DNA of 64,000 nt, taken from NCBI GenBank assembly GCA_030613245.1, contig JAUWMI010000022.1, forward strand, positions 1 through 64,000. The letters are read 5' to 3'. The notes beneath the pieces were generated by a model that saw nothing but the letters and a program-made list of their open reading frames with translations, was not told where the DNA came from and ran no database searches. Positions 9,546 through 16,278 of this stretch are shown here, one piece after another. Both the position numbers and the translations under genes were made by a program. This DNA is from Candidatus Sumerlaeota bacterium. GTDB taxonomy: Bacteria; Sumerlaeota; Sumerlaeia; MWCT01; JAUWMI01. Positions within the stretch are counted from its first letter, which is position 1; each line of letters starts with the position of its first letter.

Positions 9546-10157
9546 ATGCCACAGGCTGACGCCCAAGCTGGCTTACAGGTTATTCCGCTCAAGTGTCCTC
9601 GGTGTAAGACGCAGCTTAATGCTGAGGATCGAGACGTTGTATACTATTGCGCTCAATGCCGTGAGGGATTTGAGCTGGCGGGGAATAAATTCTTTCCTGT
9701 ACAGGTGCGGTTTGCGCTTCCCCAGTGTTCCCGGCAAGGCACGCCTGTCTACCTTCCGCTGTGGTGCTTCAGTGTTGCGCCAGAGTTCCAGAGTAAGAAC
9801 CGGTTCAAATTGACGCGAATTAATCAGTTCGGCTTCGCGTTCCGGAAGGTCTATGTTGAGGGGTTCTCAAGACAGGCAACCAGTTTGCGATTGGACATTG
9901 GCCTTCTCTATACCAATGCACAGCTCGAGTTCGAAACTGTTCAATACAATACGTTACGAGGGTGCAGTCGCTATCGCAAAGATGCGCTGCAATTTGCCAA
10001 GATTATTGTGCTCGCCCTTATTGATCAAAAGGTGGACATTACGGGGGTGGACGTTCAGCTGAACGTACAAGATTGGAATCTTGTCGGGTTTCCGTTCTAC
10101 AAGGAGGGAATTGCCTACTACGACGGTATACTCGGCAAGAAGTTCTATATTGATTGA
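9546..10157 (+). CDS. Zinc-ribbon protein 3 of a three-gene set (soluble)
   Basis: This 203-residue member lacks membrane helices. It has the same N-terminal ribbon (C17xxC20, C35xxC38), and the phrase before the second pair (DRDVVYYC) resembles gene 1 (KDVIYIQC). The beta unit TPVYLPLWCFSV follows. The C-terminal half ends in a conserved-looking NLVGFPFYKEGIAYYDG stretch, which may be a second degenerate unit. GGGAAAGG precedes the ATG at good spacing. It looks like a cytosolic partner of the two membrane-bound paralogues. Confidence 0.75.
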   Translation: MPQADAQAGLQVIPLKCPRCKTQLNAEDRDVVYYCAQCREGFELAGNKFFPVQVRFALPQCSRQGTPVYLPLWCFSVAPEFQSKNRFKLTRINQFGFAFRKVYVEGFSRQATSLRLDIGLLYTNAQLEFETVQYNTLRGCSRYRKDALQFAKIIVLALIDQKVDITGVDVQLNVQDWNLVGFPFYKEGIAYYDGILGKKFYID

Positions 10158-10292
10158 GCAGTCGGGGAGTTTTCTATAACGCCGACTGCTCATCCTGAGG
10201 AGCGAAGCGACGAAGGATCTCTATAATGGTTTGACAGGAGATCCCTCGTTTCGCTCGGGATGAGGGGTCGGAGGTAAAACTCCCCGACCCCT
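10156..10292. repeat. Composite nested-hairpin repeat, copy 1
   Basis: Three hairpins stand head to tail. The first is a 10-bp stem, GAGCAGTCGG / CCGACTGCTC (10156-10191). The second is a long imperfect stem built on CATCCTGAGGAGCGAAGCG against CGTTTCGCTCGGGATG (10191-10264). The third has a GGGGTCGG / CCGACCCC stem (10265-10292). The same module order, the second hairpin then the CGGGTC...GACCCG hairpin, recurs at 62574-62710. The first hairpin starts at the stop codon of the third zinc-ribbon gene and may stop its transcript, although no T-tract follows. Confidence 0.75.
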
Positions 10293-10494
10293 CATATTGA
10301 TTGATACTGTAAGCGCGGCTTAGCCAGACGTCATTCGCCGCAATGATTGCTCTTGTTACGGCCATCCGGCGATTTGCCGATGGCGGGATGCACATCGGTT
10401 CGATCTGTCTATCTATAGGATTTGGAGCGCATAGCAAAAAGCAATATCGAACCACGACGACACGACGTGGACAGGTCTTAGGCGCATTAGCAAT

Positions 10495-11835
10495 TCAAAC
10501 CGTAGGGGCGATCCGGCGGGTCGCCCTCGCTTCCTTCAGCCGTTGAGCCACAAGATGAAAAGTAGTTGCGCGCGTGATTTGCACGCGCAGCCGGTCGCCA
10601 GGCTGTAGAGCATTCTTCTCCCTGAGCTCCGCTCCATCATCCTTGTCTTGAGGAATGACTACTGGCTTGTACGCAGTATTGCGCGCCAGCCAGCTTCCAG
10701 CCTTGCGTTGCTCGCTTATCAAGACCTCACCTTCCCAGCCAACCCAACTGAGATTACTAGCCAGCGCAAGGTCTTTTACGAGCTCAGTGAGACGGCGCGA
10801 ACGCTGCGCCACGATCTTTGCCGGCACTGGAGGGAGAGCGGCAGCCTCAGTTCCCGGACGTGGGCTGAATCGCGAGCGGTTGATCGTCGCAGGCTTGACC
10901 TTTCGCAGCAGTGCCAGAGTTTGCTCGAAATCCTGATCCGTCTCTCCCGGGAATCCCACAATCACGTCGGTTGCAATTGTGCCGCGCGGAAACGCCTGGC
11001 GAAACTGCTGGCAGATGTCATGGAAGTCTGCAACCCGATAAGCCCGATACATTGCCCGCAGCATGCGATCGCTGCCTGATTGCACGGGAACGTGGAGGAA
11101 TTTGTACATCCTGTCGCTTTGGAAGATCTGAAGCAGCTCGGGAAGAACGTGCTGGATGTGATTTGGATTTGCCATACCAAGGCGTATGAAAAATTGTCCG
11201 GGCAGGGTGACGAGCCGGCGTAGCAGCTTGGTGATATTAGTTCCAATGTCCTGTCCATACGCGCCAGTGTCTTGCGCTGTAAGCCAGAATTCCTTTACCC
11301 CGTCTTGCAAGGCGCAGCGCGCCTGCTGCACTATTTCGTCCTCGGGATAAGAGACCAGTTCGCCCCGCGCAAGCCTCGTCTGGCAATATGCACATCGTCC
11401 CAGGCAGCCTTTACAGATAGGCAGGATTTCGACGACAGAGTTGCGCCGGAGCTTCGGGAGATTGAGACGCTTATTGTCGCCGCCGTCAAGGTGCTGAAAC
11501 CGCTTTCCGGTCAGAGTAGCGGTCACCGCCTCAGCAATCTGGCTAATGTTGTCGGTCCCAATACATGAATGGCGATTCAAAAGCGCCGAGTGCCGGTAGG
11601 CCTTTGGGATACACCCGGCAACAACAAGCGGTCTTGCGGCAAGTTCCCGCAAGCGCTTTTCAAAATTTCGAAACGTCCCGTCCTTGACTGTGCAGGAATT
11701 CAGCACAACAATATCCGCATGCTCCGGATTGCCGACAATGCGGTAGCCCGCCTGGCTGAGCAGACCAGCCATCAGCTCGCCATCAGCAACATTCAGGCTG
11801 CATCCATAGGTTTCGATGTAGACGCTTTGTGACAT
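10495..11835 (-). CDS. Archaeal/eukaryotic-type tRNA t6A37 methylthiotransferase (CDKAL1/e-MtaB-like)
   Basis: This 446-residue radical SAM enzyme should convert t6A37 to ms2t6A37 in ANN-decoding tRNAs. The N-terminal UPF0004 domain has the three cluster cysteines (ETYGCS, LNSCTVKD, VAGCIPKA). The radical SAM motif is CLGRCAYC, followed by ARGELVSYP. The phrases QDTGAYGQDIG, GMANPNH, YKFLHVPVQSGSD and TDVIVGFPGET are those of the archaeal/CDKAL1 branch rather than bacterial MiaB or MtaB. A TRAM RNA-binding domain closes the protein. The last nine or so codons are formed by a GTAGGGGCG-type repeat (10502-10527), so the native C-terminus has been replaced or extended. Confidence 0.9.
   Translation of the reverse strand: MSQSVYIETYGCSLNVADGELMAGLLSQAGYRIVGNPEHADIVVLNSCTVKDGTFRNFEKRLRELAARPLVVAGCIPKAYRHSALLNRHSCIGTDNISQIAEAVTATLTGKRFQHLDGGDNKRLNLPKLRRNSVVEILPICKGCLGRCAYCQTRLARGELVSYPEDEIVQQARCALQDGVKEFWLTAQDTGAYGQDIGTNITKLLRRLVTLPGQFFIRLGMANPNHIQHVLPELLQIFQSDRMYKFLHVPVQSGSDRMLRAMYRAYRVADFHDICQQFRQAFPRGTIATDVIVGFPGETDQDFEQTLALLRKVKPATINRSRFSPRPGTEAAALPPVPAKIVAQRSRRLTELVKDLALASNLSWVGWEGEVLISEQRKAGSWLARNTAYKPVVIPQDKDDGAELREKNALQPGDRLRVQITRATTFHLVAQRLKEARATRRIAPTV
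10502..10527. repeat. GTAGGGGCG-type palindromic repeat, copy 2, inside a coding end
   Basis: GTAGGGGCGATCCGGCGGGT followed by CGCCCTC is an imperfect palindrome of the family at 1346 and 22581. It overlaps the 3' end of the CDKAL1-like gene and supplies its stop codon context. Confidence 0.7.
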
Positions 11836-11853
11836 TAGTGAAGGGAAAGAAGA

Positions 11854-13359
11854 TTATGGAATCTGCTTGATGTGAGACAGAAATTCATCCGCAGGCGTAA
11901 AGCCATTAATGGTAAACTCACTCAACAGCTTGCCGCTTGGGCTGAAAAAGGCAATTGTTGGGATTACCGCCACGCTGTATTTTTCAGTCAGCCGTGTGCC
12001 TTCTTCTGTGCTTTCCGTGAGATCCACACGAATGCTCACGAAGCGCCCGAGCTGACTGATCACGCGCGGGTCTGTGAATGTCTCACGGTCCATTTTCACA
12101 CAGGGAAGACACCAATCAGCGTAAAAGTCAATCATGATCGGCTTCTGCGCTTGCCTGGCCAGGGCGAGGCCTTCGGGTTCCGAGGTTATCCATTGGATTT
12201 CCTTCGGTGCTGCTGGTTCTGGAGATGGCGTTTCACCTGCATCAACCTGAACTGCTGCTGGCGGGCCAGCTTCTGGGCTGACGGATGCGTGTTGCACTTG
12301 CAGTGTATCAAAGAGCAGGGCCACACCAGCTACAAGAAACACAATTCCAAATGCCTTGTGCAACTTGTCAAGGCCTGTGCTGTCCCGTGCCAGAGTCGCA
12401 AATGCACCCGTGAACACACCAAGCAGAATGAGGCTTACTGCAACCAAAAGGAGATAGATAAACGGCTGTTGATACAATACGAAGCTAAGATAGTAAAATG
12501 CGACACCTAACAGGAGCAGGCCGAAAAACTTCTTCACCTCGTCCATCCACACTCCGGCTTTAGGCAATGCCCCAAGAAAGTTCGGAAATGTTCCAATGGC
12601 AATGAAAAGAAGACCCATCCCGATTGCGAAGGTGAAGAACATGATAAACCCATGCGCGGGATTCTGCGTCGCGCTGACGTAGAGCAGCAGGCTTGCCAGC
12701 ACAGGACTGCTGCAGGGCGAGGCCACGATGCCGGCAACAATACCTAATACGAACACCCCGACTAGCCCTTTTTTCTTTTTGCCTGCGAGTTTCGACGACA
12801 CAACTGATGGAACAGCTATATCGTACAGGCCGAACATACTCAGCGCCATGGCCGTAAAGATCAGCACGATGGCGAGCAGAACAGTTTTGCTTTGCATCAG
12901 TGCGCCGAATAGCGAACCGGTCAGCGCTGCCGCGACTCCGAGCGACGAGTACGTTATCACGATGCCAAGAACAAACACGGATGATAGCAGGAGCCCTTTG
13001 AGCGGTTTTCCCTCTCCCCTTGCGCCAATGAGACCAAGCGTAATAGGGATCATCGGATAAACGCAGGGCGTAAAGCTGAGCAAAATTCCTGCAATAAAGA
13101 TCCCCACCAGTGTAAGAAGCAGTCCTTTTTCTTGTATCTGCTGGGCAATGGACAGCTTCGCGATTGTTGCACTCTGCGAATTCATGGCCGCATCGCCCGA
13201 CGAAGCTCTCCCCTCTTGCTGGCTCACGACACCACCGGGGTTATTCGTCTGCAAGACGCTCCCCTCCTGCGCCCCTGCCTGAAGCGTTAGGTCAGGCCAC
13301 ATAAAAATCATCCAGCCTGCCACCGCAATTACTAACGCAATGAGGATTCGTTTTTTCAT
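11854..13359 (-). CDS. dsbD: Thiol:disulfide interchange protein DsbD, short form
   Basis: DsbD carries electrons from cytoplasmic thioredoxin across the inner membrane to periplasmic disulfide reductases. This copy has a signal-like helix, a 60-residue linker, and the eight-helix beta domain with both redox cysteines (TPCVYPMIP and SPCSSPVLA). A Pro/Ala-rich linker follows, then a C-terminal periplasmic thioredoxin domain with CLPC (DFYADWCLPCVKM) and the cis-Pro segment AVIPTIAFF. The N-terminal alpha domain of E. coli DsbD is missing. ATG 13359 starts right at the basic MKKRILIA signal region. A GTG immediately before it is an alternative start and is better spaced from AAAGG. trxA, a possible electron donor, lies at 56 kb. 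Confidence 0.93.
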   Translation of the reverse strand: MKKRILIALVIAVAGWMIFMWPDLTLQAGAQEGSVLQTNNPGGVVSQQEGRASSGDAAMNSQSATIAKLSIAQQIQEKGLLLTLVGIFIAGILLSFTPCVYPMIPITLGLIGARGEGKPLKGLLLSSVFVLGIVITYSSLGVAAALTGSLFGALMQSKTVLLAIVLIFTAMALSMFGLYDIAVPSVVSSKLAGKKKKGLVGVFVLGIVAGIVASPCSSPVLASLLLYVSATQNPAHGFIMFFTFAIGMGLLFIAIGTFPNFLGALPKAGVWMDEVKKFFGLLLLGVAFYYLSFVLYQQPFIYLLLVAVSLILLGVFTGAFATLARDSTGLDKLHKAFGIVFLVAGVALLFDTLQVQHASVSPEAGPPAAVQVDAGETPSPEPAAPKEIQWITSEPEGLALARQAQKPIMIDFYADWCLPCVKMDRETFTDPRVISQLGRFVSIRVDLTESTEEGTRLTEKYSVAVIPTIAFFSPSGKLLSEFTINGFTPADEFLSHIKQIP

Positions 13360-13548
13360 CACTGCTGGTACCTTTCTGTCCATTGATCCTCGCACGTTCA
13401 TAAATACTCATTACAAGAAGCGCGAGGTAAACTCAGTAAGCAAGATTACATCTAGCATGTGTGATTGTGCCTTGCCATGCAAAACTGTATGTGAACCCCG
13501 CGCCGAATTGCAAGCCAGGAAACGCCGGGCGGTTTCCAATGCAAATGG

Positions 13549-13623
13549 CGTCCCCAATGGGATTCGAACCCATGTTGCAGGATCGAAAATCCTGTGTCCT
13601 AGGCCTGACTAGACGATGGGGAC
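13549..13623 (-). tRNA. tRNA-Glu (anticodon UUC)
   Basis: The minus strand folds into a full cloverleaf. The acceptor is GTCCCCA/TGGGGAC, the anticodon stem CAGGA/TCCTG with loop TTTTCGA (anticodon TTC), and the T-arm carries GGTTCGAATCC. The discriminator is G and an encoded CCA lies at 13546-13548. It stands about 17 nt from the tRNA-Lys scar, so before the island arrived the order was tRNA-Lys then tRNA-Glu, probably on one transcript. The island now separates this tRNA from that upstream context by 5.5 kb. Confidence 0.95.
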
Positions 13624-13639
13624 GCCGGGCAAAAACTTG

Positions 13640-13679
13640 GTGAGCGTGGCAGGAGTCGAACCTGCGACCAACGGCTTAA
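13640..13679. other. Attachment-site scar, outer copy (tRNA-Lys 3' fragment)
   Basis: These 40 nt are identical to the 3' part of the intact tRNA-Lys at 19128-19167, running from the anticodon loop to the 3' end. The rest of the tRNA is absent. This is the expected direct repeat left at the far end of an element that integrated into a tRNA gene. It marks the left edge of the island. Confidence 0.85.
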
Positions 13680-13784
13680 GATTCTTACAAATACATTAAA
13701 GCACCATCAGATGAACTAAGGAATAATGGCAAAAGTGGCTTCCAAAAATCAAGGGGAAAATGCACCTTGGCTTTACAATCGTGA
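13680..13784 (+). pseudogene. 34-codon coding remnant next to the attachment site (unit A)
   Basis: Directly after the att core is an open stretch of 34 codons ending in TGA, with IKAPSDELRNN at its middle and LALQS at its end. It has no start codon, and an in-frame TAA lies within the core just upstream. The same stretch follows the second scar (15797-15901). By my count 15 bases differ between the copies, 11 of them at third codon positions of this frame, and 8 codons differ silently against 5 that change the residue. That pattern implies the frame was once translated and selected. I read it as the severed C-terminal end of an element gene, family unknown. Confidence 0.5.
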
Positions 13785-13852
13785 AGTTGGAGCTGACCAT
13801 TATGGTGTTTTAGAAATAGAAAGTGATAAAAGCCTGAGCGGGATTATGAGGA

Positions 13853-14599
13853 TTACAGCTTATCAAGCAAGGTAAACATATGTTTAATGTTTGAGCCCTT
13901 CAAATAGTTTTTGAAATCCCATTTTATTTGCATAGCAATGACTTTAGCCAAATTTGGTGTCCATATTTTTTCTTGTTCGCCCAAATATCTAGTCACCTTG
14001 AGTACGAAAGAGCCACTCAATCCTGGTGCTCGTGGTAACTTAATCTTGGACCCGCTAGAAGTTTCTATATTTTCTAGTTCCATAGGGTACGCGCAGTAGA
14101 GGAAATCTTTATCTGAAGGCTTTTTGCTATATGGAATGGTGTGATAGCTCATCGGCATATTGTAAACACCATTCTCTCTTTCATCCTTAAGCTGTGACGG
14201 ATATCCGCAAACCACTAGATTTGTATTGTCGAAGGAATACGCGCTGAAATCATCAATCAACTCGAAATCTTTAAATTCGTACGCAGCGGGCAACTCGCAC
14301 TCACCGATAACCTCTATAATGCCTATGTCAGTTTCATCATCAGTAAAAGCTGCATAGCGGAGCTGTTTATCATAGATTCTCTTATTTTTCTGAAGAATTA
14401 TATAGCGGCCGCTTTGCATCTGAAAAAACTCGTCCGCCACGTGCCTACAGGTCGCAATGAATACACGACCATCATACCTGAGAAGGTTTCCTGTCCCGAT
14501 TGCACGTACATAACAGCTTCTTGACTTCACCCACAGATTAAGCGCGTGTCGTGTTTGTCTATCGAGTTGGACTTGTTTGTCAGGCAAATCTTTGCCCAT
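13853..14599 (-). CDS. Trypsin-like serine protease domain protein (island unit A)
   Basis: This 248-residue protein has no signal peptide, so it is probably cytoplasmic. It carries a recognisable chymotrypsin-fold triad: His53 in FIATCRHVAD, Asp91 in DETDIGIIEV and Ser195 in PGLSGSFVL. GTGNLL sits where the family usually has its first beta strand. Proteins of this kind often occur beside mobile elements and in defence loci, but the target here is unknown. The C-terminal half is repeated as a truncated copy at 15970-16272. Base composition is more AT-rich than the flanking chromosome, which fits its island location. Confidence 0.7.
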   Translation of the reverse strand: MGKDLPDKQVQLDRQTRHALNLWVKSRSCYVRAIGTGNLLRYDGRVFIATCRHVADEFFQMQSGRYIILQKNKRIYDKQLRYAAFTDDETDIGIIEVIGECELPAAYEFKDFELIDDFSAYSFDNTNLVVCGYPSQLKDERENGVYNMPMSYHTIPYSKKPSDKDFLYCAYPMELENIETSSGSKIKLPRAPGLSGSFVLKVTRYLGEQEKIWTPNLAKVIAMQIKWDFKNYLKGSNIKHMFTLLDKL

Positions 14600-14774
14600 A
14601 TCATTGCCGTTAATGGCTAGTATTTATGCCGAACTGATTATACGGTCCAGTATAAGACCTTAAGAGCGCCAGTTGTGTGCCTACACTTGTGGGCGCTAGT
14701 GTGCCCATTTCTCATCTGTTCCATGTTTTGTTTCATTCAGTCCCAACGATTTCTGCATACGTACTACAACAATC

Positions 14775-14850
14775 GTGGCAAGAGTTGTATGGCAAAATCA
14801 AGGGAAAACGCACCTTGCCTTTGCAGTGCAGGTGTCGATTAGGAGCGATT
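14775..14850 (+). repeat. Decayed third copy of the island 'KAPSDELRNN' segment
   Basis: The stretch around GGCAAAATCAAGGGAAAACG and the following bases aligns by eye with the segments at 13725-13800 and 15850-15915, with at least one single-base deletion and an early stop. It lies beside the 3' end of the gene at 14864, in the same relative position as the other copies beside the protease genes. No tRNA-derived core is attached. Confidence 0.4.
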
Positions 14851-14863
14851 TATTAGGTGAGAA

Positions 14864-15592
14864 TTAGTACCGACTGCGGACCTCTCCTAGATTCTTGCTG
14901 AGCTTTTCTACATCTCCCCAATACCCAGTGTTAAAAAACTTATGAATCTTCATCGAGGCATCCACTAGTAGAGCTGCGGTTGGGTCGATATAGGCAAGGT
15001 AACTTGCTAGCGGCTCTTCTTTGTAATAGATGATGGAGAAGTCATTGCCATGTATTTCTGTATGCCTATCTACCAGAGCCTGAATGTTGCAATGTACATA
15101 GTTGCTCACGTAACTGTAGAATGACCTATATTCGTCCGCCATTCCAGCACGGTCAAAACGCTCATAGACATTTAGAGGGACGTATCCTTTATCCTTAAGT
15201 TTTGCGAGTTGTGTTTCATGCCTCTTTATTTCCGCGTCGAGGTCCTCCAGCTGCGATAGGTCCTTAAGATACGGGTTTGGCTTGTTCTTGGCTTCTTTGA
15301 GAATCTTTATCCATTGGTATTCGAAGATAGCCTCCATGTGGTAGCCATAATCTGCTTTGGCATGGAGGTTCTTCAGCTCAACATACGCTTCAAGTATTGA
15401 GCGGAAAATGGGAGGCACGCCAGTTCCGAGGTTGCGTTCAATTAATCTGATGAGGCATCCACTAAGCTCAATCAAGGTTCCATATAGCCCTACCAAATAG
15501 AGCTGCCGAGGATGCTTATGGTCAAGCCGAATATTTTGTGAGAGCCGGATGCATTCATCATGCAGGTTCTTGAGATATCTAAAAATCTCCAT
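14864..15592 (-). CDS. Hypothetical protein, DUF5677-like
   Basis: This 242-residue, mostly helical, soluble protein resembles the DUF5677 group in outline. It has an N-terminal helical region, the segment PPIFRSILEAYVELKNLHAK, a coiled-coil-like stretch (LEDLDAEIKRHETQLAKLKD) near the middle, and a later YVSNYVHCNIQALVDRH. DUF5677-type proteins are of unknown function and are common in variable regions. It shares unit A of the island with the trypsin-like gene, 264 nt away and in the same orientation. The family assignment is from memory of the motif pattern and is uncertain; the reading frame itself is convincing. Confidence 0.6.
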   Translation of the reverse strand: MEIFRYLKNLHDECIRLSQNIRLDHKHPRQLYLVGLYGTLIELSGCLIRLIERNLGTGVPPIFRSILEAYVELKNLHAKADYGYHMEAIFEYQWIKILKEAKNKPNPYLKDLSQLEDLDAEIKRHETQLAKLKDKGYVPLNVYERFDRAGMADEYRSFYSYVSNYVHCNIQALVDRHTEIHGNDFSIIYYKEEPLASYLAYIDPTAALLVDASMKIHKFFNTGYWGDVEKLSKNLGEVRSRY

Positions 15593-15756
15593 TTTTGCGT
15601 TCTTGTGCGTAATTTTTCTGTCTAACTACTGCTTATCTCGCGCGTCCAAAACGCGTCCAAACCTTGTATCAAACCATCCGTTTTTGTCCTATTTGACCGA
15701 GACAATGCAAGAAATTAGTTGCTATATATGTCATTGAAACTATTGAAATTGCGCTA

Positions 15757-15798
15757 GTGAGCGTGGCAGGAGTCGAACCTGCGACCAACGGCTTAAAA
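15757..15798. other. Attachment-site scar, inner copy (tRNA-Lys 3' fragment)
   Basis: These 42 nt match the intact tRNA-Lys at 19128-19169 from the 3' end to just past the anticodon, then diverge. It divides the island into unit A (left) and unit B (right), as two successive integrations at the same tRNA would leave. Confidence 0.85.
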
Positions 15799-15901
15799 TT
15801 CTTATAAACAAATTAAAGCACCATCAGATGAACTAAGAAATAATGCCAAGAGTGGCTTACAGAAATCAAGAGGAAAATGCAGATTGGCTTTGCAGTCCTG
15901 A
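15797..15901 (+). pseudogene. 34-codon coding remnant next to the attachment site (unit B)
   Basis: This is the counterpart of 13680-13784, with the same length, frame and stop. It differs from that copy mostly by silent third-position changes. It lies between the inner scar and the truncated protease copy. Confidence 0.5.
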
Positions 15902-15969
15902 AGTTGGAGGTGACTATTACATTGTTCTAGAAATAGAAAGTGATAAAAGCCTGAGCGGGATTATGAGGA

Positions 15970-16272
15970 TTACAGCTTATCAAGCAAGGCAAACATCAGT
16001 TTAATGTTTGAGGACCTTAGAAAGTTTGCCTCATCCCATTCTATTTGCATAGCAATGACTTTAGCCAAATCTGGTGTCCAAATTTTCTTCTGCTTGCCGG
16101 CAAATTTAGGCACCTTGAGTACAAAAGAGCCGCTCAAGCCTAGTGCTGGTGGCAGCTTAATCTTGGACCTGTTAGCAGTATCTATATTTTCTAGTTCCAT
16201 AGGGTATGCGTAGTGCAGGAAATTTTCATCTGAAGGCTTTTTGCTATCAGGTGCAGTGAAATGTTGGAGCAA
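15970..16272 (-). pseudogene. 5'-truncated copy of the trypsin-like gene (unit B)
   Basis: The 100-residue frame matches the last 95 or so residues of the gene at 13853 (shared SKKPSD, YAYPMELENI, GLSGSFVLKV, IWTP, LAKVIAMQI and a common LLDKL end). It keeps the serine motif but has lost the regions that carry His and Asp. The break falls near 16255, six to twenty bases from the stop of the PLP-enzyme gene, so the two genes were joined by a deletion or recombination. An in-frame ATG exists, but a protein without two thirds of the triad is unlikely to be a protease. Confidence 0.75.
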
Positions 16273-16278
16273 ATACGT

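Noticed and set aside
13728-13877. An ATG-started 49-codon frame (unit A) and its unit B counterpart, both ending near ITAYQAR.
   Set aside because: Changes between the two copies fall mainly at second codon positions in this frame, opposite to coding selection. The overlapping frame ending LALQS shows the coding pattern instead.
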